DNA of 35,376 nt from Oscillospiraceae bacterium (lineage in GTDB: Bacteria > Bacillota > Clostridia > Saccharofermentanales > Fastidiosipilaceae). The notes beneath the pieces were generated by a model. It saw nothing but the letters and a program-made list of their open reading frames with translations, was not told the origin of the DNA and ran no database searches. The stretch spans positions 1-35,376 of the forward strand of contig JAQWFM010000020.1 in NCBI GenBank assembly GCA_028704415.1, read 5' to 3'. This document shows positions 24,717 to 31,961 of the stretch, in pieces (the first letter of the stretch is position 1; every line of letters begins with the position of its first letter). Both the position numbers and the translations under genes were made by a program.

Positions 24717-24730
24717 AAACACCAAGAATT

Positions 24731-24767
24731 TGGTGATCCTATTCATCAATGGTGATCCTATTCATCA
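24731..24767. repeat. 18-bp direct repeat, two copies
   Basis: TGGTGATCCTATTCATCA occurs at 24731-24748 and 24750-24767, the second overlapping the end of the small minus-strand ORF. Confidence 0.85.
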
Positions 24768-24947
24768 TAGGTGGGCCGGATTCGGCAACAGCAGTGTAGT
24801 TTCTTTCGATGTCAGCATGCCATCAGCCAGGATTATGTCCCATTGATTAAGCAGGCGGGCAAAGAGTCCGTAGATCTTATATTGGGTGTTATCTGCCATC
24901 CGCTGACGCAAGTAGCTGATTTCCGTCAGATGCATTGAGCCAAGCAT
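24765..24947 (-). CDS. Small ORF of unknown function below element D
   Basis: A 60-codon ORF (MLGSMHLTEISYLRQRMADN... ending LLLPNPAHL) with no recognised domain. The site before its ATG (CAGG) is poor. Its only support is position: copy D of the 55-bp element lies 74 bp upstream in the right orientation. It may be a real small gene or the remnant of a longer gene lost by deletion between copies C and D. Confidence 0.3.
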   Translation of the reverse strand: MLGSMHLTEISYLRQRMADNTQYKIYGLFARLLNQWDIILADGMLTSKETTLLLPNPAHL

Positions 24948-25020
24948 GACCTGAAACGGTTTTTTACGCTACACATTTATTTTCTACGCTAAGGGTATGT
25001 TATCAAAACATGTTATTTTA

Positions 25021-25075
25021 ATGTTTATTATTGTTAACATCATGGCGCTTAGTGTTTATAATAACACACATTACA
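25021..25075 (-). promoter_or_regulatory. 55-bp double-dyad element, copy D
   Basis: First dyad GTTTATTATTGTTAAC (25023-25038), second GTTTATAATAACACAC (25054-25069). Nearly identical to copy C, 359 bp away. Between it and the deacetylase stop (25243) is a degenerate run of CACTACCATCA-like words. Confidence 0.82.
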
Positions 25076-25242
25076 AAACCCTATGAGTCAACCAATACCA
25101 TCAGACACTGTCATCTATCATTTGCCACTACCATCTACCATCAGCCACTACCATCAAACCACATGACCATAATCATTAACCGTCCAGCCTATGCTAACCC
25201 GAACAATCATTTCACGGCCTGCGGCTTCGCCGGAATAAAAAG

Positions 25243-26040
25243 CTACAGTCTCAAAGTTTCCCCAGCCTGGATGGCTACAGTTTCGCCGTTTTTGGCAAAC
25301 CAGAGGGTGCGGGCCGAGGGGTTGCTCACGATGGACTCATCGACTGAAATTCTCAGGCTGTGCTGTGCCCGGATATAGTCCACAATTTCCATTCCGGTAG
25401 CATACCAAACATCCGTCAGACCGCTCATTTGAGCGCAAAAGGTTTCTATCAGCTCCCAGTTATCCTCATTGTCAAATTCATAAGCATGTCCCCAGACATA
25501 AAAACAGGCTGAACGCCACTGACTGGCTAAGTCAGTTTGAAAACGTTGGGCCAACTCCAGCAGGTGATCATTATGATGGCAACTTGGGTGCCACTCTAAA
25601 AAGCTTGCCGGCAGCGCGAAGGTATGAGTTGCCTGAGTGGTGCGGTTATATTCAATACCGCAAAGGCGTAAAGCCTGCAAGGTTTCCTTACTGTAGCTGC
25701 CAAAGGGATACGACATCCCCCGCACGGGATAACCACACAGCGTTTCCAGATTTTGACGATCCTGGATAATTTCAGCCAGGGCCGCCGGTCCCGGTAAGGC
25801 TTCTAAATGAGGATGATGTCCCGTATGGACTGCTACCTCGTGGCCGCGGTAAAGCTCTGCCACCTCATCCGACCGGATATGCCCTGGTGTATTTAAAGTA
25901 CCTGAATTTAAGTGAAAGGTACCGCGTATGCCGTAACGATTAAAAATGGGCACAAGCCTGCGGTCGGCTGCTACCCCGTCATCATAACTCATGGTCAAGA
26001 TATTGCGTTTCCCCTGCACATAGCGATCAAAGGTAATCAT
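25243..26040 (-). CDS. Polysaccharide deacetylase family protein (NodB domain)
   Basis: A 265-residue protein of carbohydrate esterase family 4 type. Motif 1 is SYDDG (D20-D21), motif 2 is HTGHHP (H72 and H76), and motif 3 is around RGMSYPFGSYSKET. It lacks a signal peptide, so it probably acts inside the cell on imported oligosaccharides rather than on the wall. A later motif, CFYVWGHAYEFDNEDNWELI, is like that of the YadE/CE4-like group often encoded in sugar-use loci. The start MITFDRYV at 26040 follows GAGGGGG. Copy E of the 55-bp element lies 175 bp upstream, almost the same distance as copy B from GH31. Confidence 0.87.
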   Translation of the reverse strand: MITFDRYVQGKRNILTMSYDDGVAADRRLVPIFNRYGIRGTFHLNSGTLNTPGHIRSDEVAELYRGHEVAVHTGHHPHLEALPGPAALAEIIQDRQNLETLCGYPVRGMSYPFGSYSKETLQALRLCGIEYNRTTQATHTFALPASFLEWHPSCHHNDHLLELAQRFQTDLASQWRSACFYVWGHAYEFDNEDNWELIETFCAQMSGLTDVWYATGMEIVDYIRAQHSLRISVDESIVSNPSARTLWFAKNGETVAIQAGETLRL

Positions 26041-26214
26041 TTTAGTGCCCCCTCTATTAGCCCGGTATTGCCGCAACTCAAGTCAAAGCCACAAAGTCAG
26101 TACAATTATGTCATGCATTTTACGCCTGAATCCGGCTGATGCAATGGTTCAGGTAGTCCCGAAGCGCGGTGATGCAATCTGATCATGTGTAGCTAGCTCA
26201 CTCACGTATTTATA

Positions 26215-26269
26215 ATGTTTGCTATAGTAAACGCTATGACGATCATTGTGTATTATAGCAAACATTATA
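26215..26269 (-). promoter_or_regulatory. 55-bp double-dyad element, copy E
   Basis: First dyad GTTTGCTATAGTAAAC (26217-26232), second GTGTATTATAGCAAAC (26248-26263), flanked by TATAATG and CATTATA. The first dyad is close to a perfect palindrome. It lies upstream of the deacetylase gene. The rest of 26041-26487 holds only repeats. Confidence 0.85.
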
Positions 26270-26287
26270 AACTCTTAATCAATACCC

Positions 26288-26385
26288 CAAAGGATGACAT
26301 ACCACCAAGGATGACGCCCCCCCAATGGTAACATCCCCCAAGGGTAACATCCCCCAAGGGTAAAGCCCCCTTAAGGGTAACGTAA
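26288..26385. repeat. Degenerate 16-17 bp tandem repeat
   Basis: About six units of the form AAGGGTAACATCCCCC (earlier ones AAGGATGAC...), followed by a CCCTTAAGGG palindrome repeated nearby. It lies about 100 bp past the VWA gene stop. Confidence 0.8.
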
Positions 26386-26487
26386 AACTATCCCTTAAGG
26401 AGTACATATAAAGCCCCCAAAGCTATCGCCTAAAATCCACTCCAATCATCGCTTGCCGCCCTGGCTACCCTGACCTCGCTTGCCTCC

Positions 26488-27153
26488 CTAGCTTCGCTTA
26501 CCGCCCTGGCCTCCCCGACCTCCGCGCTTCTGGTAATCTGTATCGATCTTCTGTTTCCAGTCACCCGACAACGGCGCGGCGCCGGTTCTGACCCTGGTAA
26601 CAGCCTCGCTGATCGCTTCATAATTAACCGCCATTCCCGCCGCGTCACAGAGATAGTCAGCGGCCATCGCTTCATCGATGCCAAATTTCCTGGCTTCTTT
26701 TGCAGCGTCCAGGTTGGCACCCAGGAAAAGAAACTCCCAGCCATATCGTGTTTTTTGACGATCAATCAGACGGCGAACCTCAGCATAAGTGTAACGATGG
26801 CTGGCATTTTCCATTCCATCGGTCGTGATGACGAAGAGAGTCTTTTCCGGCACATCTTCTTTTCGGGCGTACTTATGGACATTGCCGATATGATGGACCG
26901 CCCCGCCCACAGCATCCAGCAGCGCGGTACTGCCACGGACATAGTACTCCCTGGCCGTCAGAGCAGGCACATCGGCAAGGGGAACCCGGTCATGGACAAC
27001 CTCAACTTCATGGTCAAAGAGTACGGTAGAGACCAGAGCAAAGCCTGCTTCCTGACGCTGTTTCTCCAACATCGCGTTGAAGCCGCCGATCGTGTCCTGT
27101 TCCAGCCCCGCCATGGAACCGCTGCGGTCTAAGATAAATACCAGTTCAATCAT
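26488..27153 (-). CDS. VWA-domain protein (TerY-like)
   Basis: A 221-residue von Willebrand factor A domain protein without signal peptide or membrane segment. The metal-ion adhesion site is complete: DRSGSM (D9, S11, S13), the threonine in RGSTALLDAVG, and the aspartate in VITTDGMEN. It resembles TerY-type cytosolic VWA proteins that scaffold phosphorylation or stress-response complexes. After residue 195 comes a Gly/Lys/Arg-rich tail (KRGGRGGQGGKRS). That tail is part of a coding repeat that continues past the TAG stop (GGKRGQGSQGGKR to TGA at 26446). The start ATG at 27153 follows GGGGTG. It lies downstream of a macro-domain gene on the same strand, after 165 bp with repeats. Confidence 0.88.
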   Translation of the reverse strand: MIELVFILDRSGSMAGLEQDTIGGFNAMLEKQRQEAGFALVSTVLFDHEVEVVHDRVPLADVPALTAREYYVRGSTALLDAVGGAVHHIGNVHKYARKEDVPEKTLFVITTDGMENASHRYTYAEVRRLIDRQKTRYGWEFLFLGANLDAAKEARKFGIDEAMAADYLCDAAGMAVNYEAISEAVTRVRTGAAPLSGDWKQKIDTDYQKRGGRGGQGGKRS

Positions 27154-27236
27154 TTTAATCACCCCTGTTTCTTGTTGATGAGGTCATTATGTGGGAAACA
27201 GGAGTCAGACGGGTCGCCTGACAGGTGACATTTCTG

Positions 27237-27334
27237 GCACCGATCTGGCACGATCAAGCACCGATCAGCCACGGCCAGGCACCGATTAGCGGCTGGTCAG
27301 GCACCGATCTGGCACCGATCAAGTACCGATCAGC
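27237..27334. repeat. Degenerate GGCACCGATC repeat at the macro gene end
   Basis: Short words (GGCACCGATCT, GGCACGATCAA, GCACCGATCAGC, GGCTGGTCA) form two larger blocks, about 27237-27300 and 27301-27334. The last block includes the final codons and stop of the macro-domain gene (DQPLIGT-stop). Confidence 0.8.
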
Positions 27335-28401
27335 GGCTGGTCAAAGGCAAATAAAACTTCATTTAATTCAAAGACATTGTAATTCTGGTGCACCAGGAAA
27401 TATTCAACAATCACATCAAATTTACTGCTGTGGGAAAGGGCGAACCCTGCCCGACGGATAAAATCCCTGGTCTCATTCACATCTAATTCCAGGGCAAAGG
27501 CAAAAGCTAACGCCGTGGTTTTACTGGGCTTATAATTCGGATTATTCCGGATTTTGGAGAAGAGCTTTCGATCCACATTAGCTTTTTTATAAATCTCCGC
27601 GTCCGTCTTTCCCGTACGGTCAATAAGCTGTAAGAGCGTTTCAGAAAAGCCCGCGTCCAGATCTTTCAGCAGCTGTCCCCAGTCTTCAGCAGGAGTTGGA
27701 CAGGCCGCGCCCGCAAGCATGCCAGGGTGACCGGCCGATTGAGTGGTCAGACTCTGCTCCACCGTTCTCTCAACCGCTCCGGACAGGCGCTGCTTCAGCC
27801 GGTCCCGTCTTCGCCTGGGCGCGATATGAGAATCCAATAAACTGGCTTCGCCATATTCATCGAGGGTTTTGCTGCGAACATAATTGTCATCAATGTAGCT
27901 GCTGACCGACTTAAACAGTTTCTCTGACAGGGCAAAGGCAGCCTTATCAAAGACGACCAGATAAATCTGCAGCTCATTTTCCAAAAGGAAGGTGCTGATT
28001 TCGCAAACCGCAATTTGCAAGGCGAAGGGCTTAGGAAACCCGTAATTGCCGGTCGCGAGCAAAGGGATGGCCACGGACCCGCACTGATAGGATTTAGCCA
28101 ATGCCAGGGACTTTTGGTAGCACGAGGACAAAAGCTGTTCTTCCTGATGTTTGCCATCCACCCACACCGGGCCAACCGTATGGATGACATACTTGGCAGC
28201 GAGTCTGAAGCCTGGTGTGATCGCGGCGTCGCCTAAGGCAATGCTGCCGATTTGCTGTCGGGCGGCGAGCAATTCAGGTCCGGCTTTCTGGTGGATTGCG
28301 TAGTCAACGCCGGAGCCGATGACCGGATCAGGATTGGCGGTATTTACGATCGCGTCCACATGCATATTGACAATATCGTTTTGTACGATTTCAAACGGCA
28401 T
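27319..28401 (-). CDS. Macro-domain protein with conserved C-terminal helical domain
   Basis: A 360-residue protein. Residues 1-160 are a macro domain (ADP-ribose or derivative binding): NDIVNMHVDAIVNTANPDP, GSGVDYAIHQKAG and the loop PLLATGNYGFP. After a charged linker (RRRRDRLKQR), residues about 245-355 form a conserved domain seen fused to bacterial macro domains: FSETLLQLIDRTGKTDAEIYKKANVDRKLFSKIRNN, SKTTALAFAFALEL, FIRRAGFALSHSSKFDVIVEYFL. This part looks HTH-like. The start ATG 28401 was preferred because AGGAG lies 7 bases upstream. Likely role: binding or removing ADP-ribose marks, or NAD-derived signal sensing; not proven. Confidence 0.87.
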   Translation of the reverse strand: MPFEIVQNDIVNMHVDAIVNTANPDPVIGSGVDYAIHQKAGPELLAARQQIGSIALGDAAITPGFRLAAKYVIHTVGPVWVDGKHQEEQLLSSCYQKSLALAKSYQCGSVAIPLLATGNYGFPKPFALQIAVCEISTFLLENELQIYLVVFDKAAFALSEKLFKSVSSYIDDNYVRSKTLDEYGEASLLDSHIAPRRRRDRLKQRLSGAVERTVEQSLTTQSAGHPGMLAGAACPTPAEDWGQLLKDLDAGFSETLLQLIDRTGKTDAEIYKKANVDRKLFSKIRNNPNYKPSKTTALAFAFALELDVNETRDFIRRAGFALSHSSKFDVIVEYFLVHQNYNVFELNEVLFAFDQPLIGT

Positions 28402-28677
28402 CAGCAAGCTCCTTCCTGTTTAGTTAAGCAGTGATATAAGCGAAGCTAATCGTTTTTTCATAAAACTCCTCCATACCGCCACTTTGTTTCATGGCTATAG
28501 CTTGAACTTATATGAGTAATCGTAATTCTTACCGTAGCAGGTTCTGACGCTATTTTCAACCTGGCGAGACGCCTGGCCGCATGATCGTCGGGCCCTAATC
28601 ACAGGCGGCACAGCGCCCCGGCCTAACGGCGCGCTGCCACGGGCCGATGGCGACTTTCATTTGTCTGGTCTGTCCAC
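28402..28677. other. Intergenic region with GC-rich hairpin
   Basis: Contains the upstream region of the macro-domain gene and, at about 28601-28637, a GC-rich inverted repeat (CAGCGC with GCGCTG, extended by GGC/GCC) beyond the TipAS gene stop. No T tract follows, so termination is uncertain. No gene seen. Confidence 0.5.
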
Positions 28678-29187
28678 TTAGGTCAGTCTACGAGCAAAAA
28701 TCCGGATCGCGTCCCGCAGGAACACGGCACAGCCGGGCGCAATGGCGTCGTAATACGCGCTGAAGCGCGGATCGTCCACATACATCTGCGCAACGCCAAT
28801 ATGTGCTGCCGGGCTGTAATGGTCCCAGTAAAAACTAAGCCACTGCTTATGCAACGCGCAGGCTTTCTGCGCCAGTTCGCCGCCGGGATCGCCCTGAGTT
28901 AGAGCAGCCTTCAGGCTGCGGTTCAATTCTTGCGTCAGGGCTTCCAGCTTATCGTATTGTGCTTTTGTCAGGTTTTTAAGCCTGGCGTTTGAGCGCCGAA
29001 CGGCTTCGCCCCCATATTTTGGGCGAATTTCCCAGCCATAGTTTTGTTCATTGTCCCAAACCAGCTGGTGTATTCCATTGGCGTTTTCACCTTTTACTTT
29101 TATTGTGAACCATGACATAACGTCAATGTCAACATCCGCCCAAACGTCTGGGAACACATTTTGCCAGGCCCCTGAATCAGGTTTCAT
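28678..29187 (-). CDS. TipAS-domain protein lacking a MerR DNA-binding domain
   Basis: A 169-residue protein. Residues about 48-169 match the TipAS antibiotic-recognition domain: NEQNYGWEIRPKYGGEAVRRSN, LTKAQYDKLEAL, HKQWLSFYWDHYSPAAH, IGVAQMYVDDPRFSAYYDAI and the ending FLRDAIRIF. In TipA-type regulators this domain binds thiopeptides or other cyclic compounds and is attached to a MerR helix-turn-helix. Here the first 47 residues (MKPDSGAWQNVFPD...) match no HTH. AAGGAAAG precedes the ATG, so this is a plausible genuine start. It could be a drug-sequestering protein. It lies 150 bp after the DraG-family gene. Confidence 0.78.
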   Translation of the reverse strand: MKPDSGAWQNVFPDVWADVDIDVMSWFTIKVKGENANGIHQLVWDNEQNYGWEIRPKYGGEAVRRSNARLKNLTKAQYDKLEALTQELNRSLKAALTQGDPGGELAQKACALHKQWLSFYWDHYSPAAHIGVAQMYVDDPRFSAYYDAIAPGCAVFLRDAIRIFARRLT

Positions 29188-29231
29188 CTTTCCTTCAGTA
29201 AGCGCTTAACAACAGAGCTTTGTCCTTATAA

Positions 29232-29336
29232 AAGCGAGCCAGCGGGATTCCCTGCTGGTCCGGGAATGCGGGTCCGTGGTGACTCAAAACATCTGCGAAG
29301 GGAAGCAGCTGCGTCTGGCTAAAGGTTGGCTCGCTT
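29232..29336 (-). ncRNA. Structured spacer between DraG-family and TipAS genes
   Basis: An outer 9-bp stem (AAGCGAGCC 29232-29240 with GGCTCGCTT 29328-29336) closes about 87 nt that hold an inner hairpin CCAGCGGG-att-CCCTGCTGG (29240-29259). On the minus strand the outer stem ends in CTTTTAT. It may be a terminator-like or regulatory RNA structure; no known family recognised. Confidence 0.35.
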
Positions 29337-29337
29337 A

Positions 29338-30804
29338 TTAGTGCAACAGCACGACCGGCAGGTAGCCCACCTGCGGCAGGCCAGGGCAAGAAATTTCTGC
29401 CACCAAACGGGTAAGTGGCGCGGTATCTGTTCCTGCGGTAACCGTAAAACGACCGATAGCCGTCTTATCCCAGGGAGCAATTTCTTTTGCCTCGCCGCTT
29501 GAACAGGCTCGGCTCTTATCCGCAAAAGTAGTCAGGCTCTGCGGACCAGCTACGGCCCAGCCCACCGGTAGGAACCACCGCAGTTGATACTGCTGTGGGG
29601 CCCGGGTGCGGTTTGTGATGGTGATCTGAATAGATATGGTTTCATCAGGAGCCAGGATTGGTTCCTGGTCATATTCCAATAAGATATGCCCAATCGGAGT
29701 ATCCACCGCATACGCGTATGGCGAAAGAGACTGCAATTCCCTGGCAAATTCGTCTCCCATAAACTCCCTGGCGCTGTTTTCTGGTAGCTCCGTTGCGCTG
29801 GGGACAATGCTTGTTTTGCCCCGCCCAGACCAACGTTGCGCCAAGGCTGTCACCCGCTGGGTTAGCTCAGTGCAGGTAGCCGGTACGGCCGCTAGAGTAC
29901 GGTTTAACGAAATTGTGATAAGGCGATCGCCTATATAATCAATCCAGTCCTGAGGCATAAAGGCCTTACCATGCATGATACCTAAAAGTGCGCCAACGGT
30001 AGCGCCTGTGCAGTCGGTGTCATCTCCACAGTTAACGGCTATGAGCAAGCTCTTTTTATAGTCACCCTCACCGTACAGCAAGCCGATAACGGCAAAGGCC
30101 ACATTAGCGGGAGCTTGAAACCAACCCAGATCAGGCCGGCTGTCTGCCATGACGATCTCACGGGCCTCCTGCCAGTTCTTACCGGTATCATAAGCCTGTA
30201 TTGCCAGGTTAACACTACGGGCTACCCGGCAGGTTGGAGGGATCTTGGACAGGCCAATATTCAGGAGCGTACGCAGATCCTCAATGACAAAGGCTGCGCT
30301 CTCTACCGCCGCCGTAAATAACGCTGCCCAGGTGCCTTCGCCTAAGCCATGGTCCACACAAGCATCCGCAAAAGCCCAGCGCACAGCCTGATCAGGATCT
30401 GCCGGGGCCAGCGAAGCCCATATTTCTGTGCGAATCCAAGCGCCATTAGAGTCTTTCCAGGGATTGCGATAATGTCCTGAGAGAGGCGGTAAGAGTCCGG
30501 CGCGCAGATTTGCCTTGCCTATGCCATATTCGTTCCAATGGGGCACGATATACTCTAGCCAGTAAGCGCTTAAAACTGAAGGATTGATGTTCTGCAGGCC
30601 CTGCTCTTCACCTGCCAGCAGCCAGACCAGCTGCAGATCCAGGTCATCATTGGGCAGCGGTTCGCCCTTGGGCGAAGTAAAGCCAGTGATCTGGTTTAGC
30701 TGACGTTTTCCCTCAAACGGCGTCCCCAGCGTACCACCAATATTCTTGCCGATCCAGCAGGCCATGACTTTGTCGTGATATGTCTTCTCGTTTAAACAAA
30801 TCAT
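29338..30804 (-). CDS. ADP-ribosylglycohydrolase (DraG) family protein with C-terminal beta domain
   Basis: A 488-residue protein. The N-terminal 320 residues have the all-helical DraG fold: VMACWIGKNIGGTLGTPFEG, the metal-binding NDDLDLQLVWL and the second metal site GDDTDCTGATVGALLGIMHG. Canonical DraG enzymes remove ADP-ribose from proteins. Members with extra domains found in sugar loci may act on small N- or O-glycosides instead. Residues about 370-488 form a beta-rich domain (ISIQITITNRTRAPQQYQLRW) like an Ig-type module. AGGAGG precedes the ATG at 30804. It follows an AraC regulator gene by 78 bp on the same strand, so it is probably that regulator's target or operon partner. Confidence 0.87.
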   Translation of the reverse strand: MICLNEKTYHDKVMACWIGKNIGGTLGTPFEGKRQLNQITGFTSPKGEPLPNDDLDLQLVWLLAGEEQGLQNINPSVLSAYWLEYIVPHWNEYGIGKANLRAGLLPPLSGHYRNPWKDSNGAWIRTEIWASLAPADPDQAVRWAFADACVDHGLGEGTWAALFTAAVESAAFVIEDLRTLLNIGLSKIPPTCRVARSVNLAIQAYDTGKNWQEAREIVMADSRPDLGWFQAPANVAFAVIGLLYGEGDYKKSLLIAVNCGDDTDCTGATVGALLGIMHGKAFMPQDWIDYIGDRLITISLNRTLAAVPATCTELTQRVTALAQRWSGRGKTSIVPSATELPENSAREFMGDEFARELQSLSPYAYAVDTPIGHILLEYDQEPILAPDETISIQITITNRTRAPQQYQLRWFLPVGWAVAGPQSLTTFADKSRACSSGEAKEIAPWDKTAIGRFTVTAGTDTAPLTRLVAEISCPGLPQVGYLPVVLLH

Positions 30805-30882
30805 AAAATCCTCCTTATTTGCTTGCTATGTGCATGTTCAGATTAGCAAAGGCTGGCCACGGAGGATTGGCCAGGCATATGC

Positions 30883-31797
30883 TCATATTGGCGTTTTTTT
30901 ACTTTTTCGATACGCTGCCGGAGTCATCCCACAATATTTGCGAAAATGGCGAAACAATGCCGTCTGTTCCCCAAAACCACTTTGAAGCGCAATTTCGGCC
31001 AGTGGCAGATCCGACTCAAGCAACAGTTGTTTAGCCCGGTCAATGCGCACGCGCGCCAGGTACGCCGCCAGAGTCAAGCCATAACGCTCTTTAAATACGC
31101 GGCTGAAATAAGACGGATTATAAAAGCAGCGCTGGGCCAAACCTTCCAGCGTCAACTTTTCCTGAGCGTTTTCATTTATGTAGTGAAGGATATTTTCCCA
31201 ACCCTCATTCTGCGGCGTAACGGTTGCGGTATTTGACAGTAGTTGCAATTTATCCAGCAATTTAGCAAATATGGCCATTATGTAGCCTTGTAGTTCGGTC
31301 GTACTAAATGGAGAGCTACGGTTTGACGCCCGTAGCATAAAGTCAAGTAACGTCTCCATTTCCTGCTGTTCCTGGCCCTGAAAGGACACCAGGTTACGGT
31401 TTCTGGGACATATTTGGCGTATTTCATTATAGTGAGTCAGGGCTAACATGCCAAAGGCGTTGTCCGGATTAATCAATTCACGGCTGAGATAAGCGGGATC
31501 CAGCATCACATTGACGTAACGCAGTTGTCCGGCCGGGGTAAAGGCGTGAGTCTGCTGATAATTGATAAAAAGCAGATCCCCCCGATTCACCTGATAGACA
31601 GTATGGTCCACCATCTGATGACCGCGCCCGGCCAGGATGTACACTAACTCGATAAACTCATGGCGGTGCGCGGGCTCCGGACTGCTACAGTCGCTTACAA
31701 AGAGTGAGACCTTGTTTCCAGGCTGAAAATAGTCCGCCATGCGGTAGATTTTCTGCGTTTCCGGCAATGCAGTAACAGTGGTGTTTGGCAAAGACAT
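30883..31797 (-). CDS. AraC-family regulator with cupin sensor domain
   Basis: A 304-residue regulator. The N-terminal cupin-like ligand domain includes PAHRHEFIELVYILAGRGHQMVD and VNRGDLLFINYQQTHAFTP. The C-terminal AraC/XylS domain has two helix-turn-helix units, LTLEGLAQRCFYNPSYFSRVFKERYG and LPLAEIALQSGFGEQTALFRHFRKYCGMTPAAYR. Such proteins usually activate sugar-use genes on binding a sugar. The start MSLPNTTV at 31797 has a purine-rich (AGAAAGAAAG) site; a longer form to 31857 is possible. The DraG-family gene lies directly downstream, and the GH2 and GH88 genes further upstream are possible targets. Confidence 0.92.
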   Translation of the reverse strand: MSLPNTTVTALPETQKIYRMADYFQPGNKVSLFVSDCSSPEPAHRHEFIELVYILAGRGHQMVDHTVYQVNRGDLLFINYQQTHAFTPAGQLRYVNVMLDPAYLSRELINPDNAFGMLALTHYNEIRQICPRNRNLVSFQGQEQQEMETLLDFMLRASNRSSPFSTTELQGYIMAIFAKLLDKLQLLSNTATVTPQNEGWENILHYINENAQEKLTLEGLAQRCFYNPSYFSRVFKERYGLTLAAYLARVRIDRAKQLLLESDLPLAEIALQSGFGEQTALFRHFRKYCGMTPAAYRKSKKTPI

Positions 31798-31961
31798 ACG
31801 GCAAACTTTCTTTCTCTTTATTTTATCAATGCTGATCCATATACAGTGTAGATCCATAAATGGAGTGATTCACAGGTATGAATGAAAGTTTCCTTAATAG
31901 ATTTTCAACCGATTTGAAAAAAACAGACCGTGATGGCTAGCGAATGCTAATGGCTTCCTCA

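Noticed and set aside
24433..24736. Open frames on both strands over the 18-bp repeat (TTTTAI, SGRGNS or VVVVIA repeats)
   Set aside because: An 18-bp unit without stops keeps frames open automatically; none has a ribosome site or a non-repeat domain.
29195..29389. 64-codon minus-strand ORF after the DraG-family gene
   Set aside because: It overlaps the gene end in another frame, has no ribosome site, and its sequence is explained by the structured spacer.
27319..30804. Macro-domain and DraG-family genes as one ADP-ribosylation system
   Set aside because: They are separated by the TipAS gene and long spacers, no ADP-ribosyltransferase is present, and the DraG-family gene pairs better with the AraC regulator.
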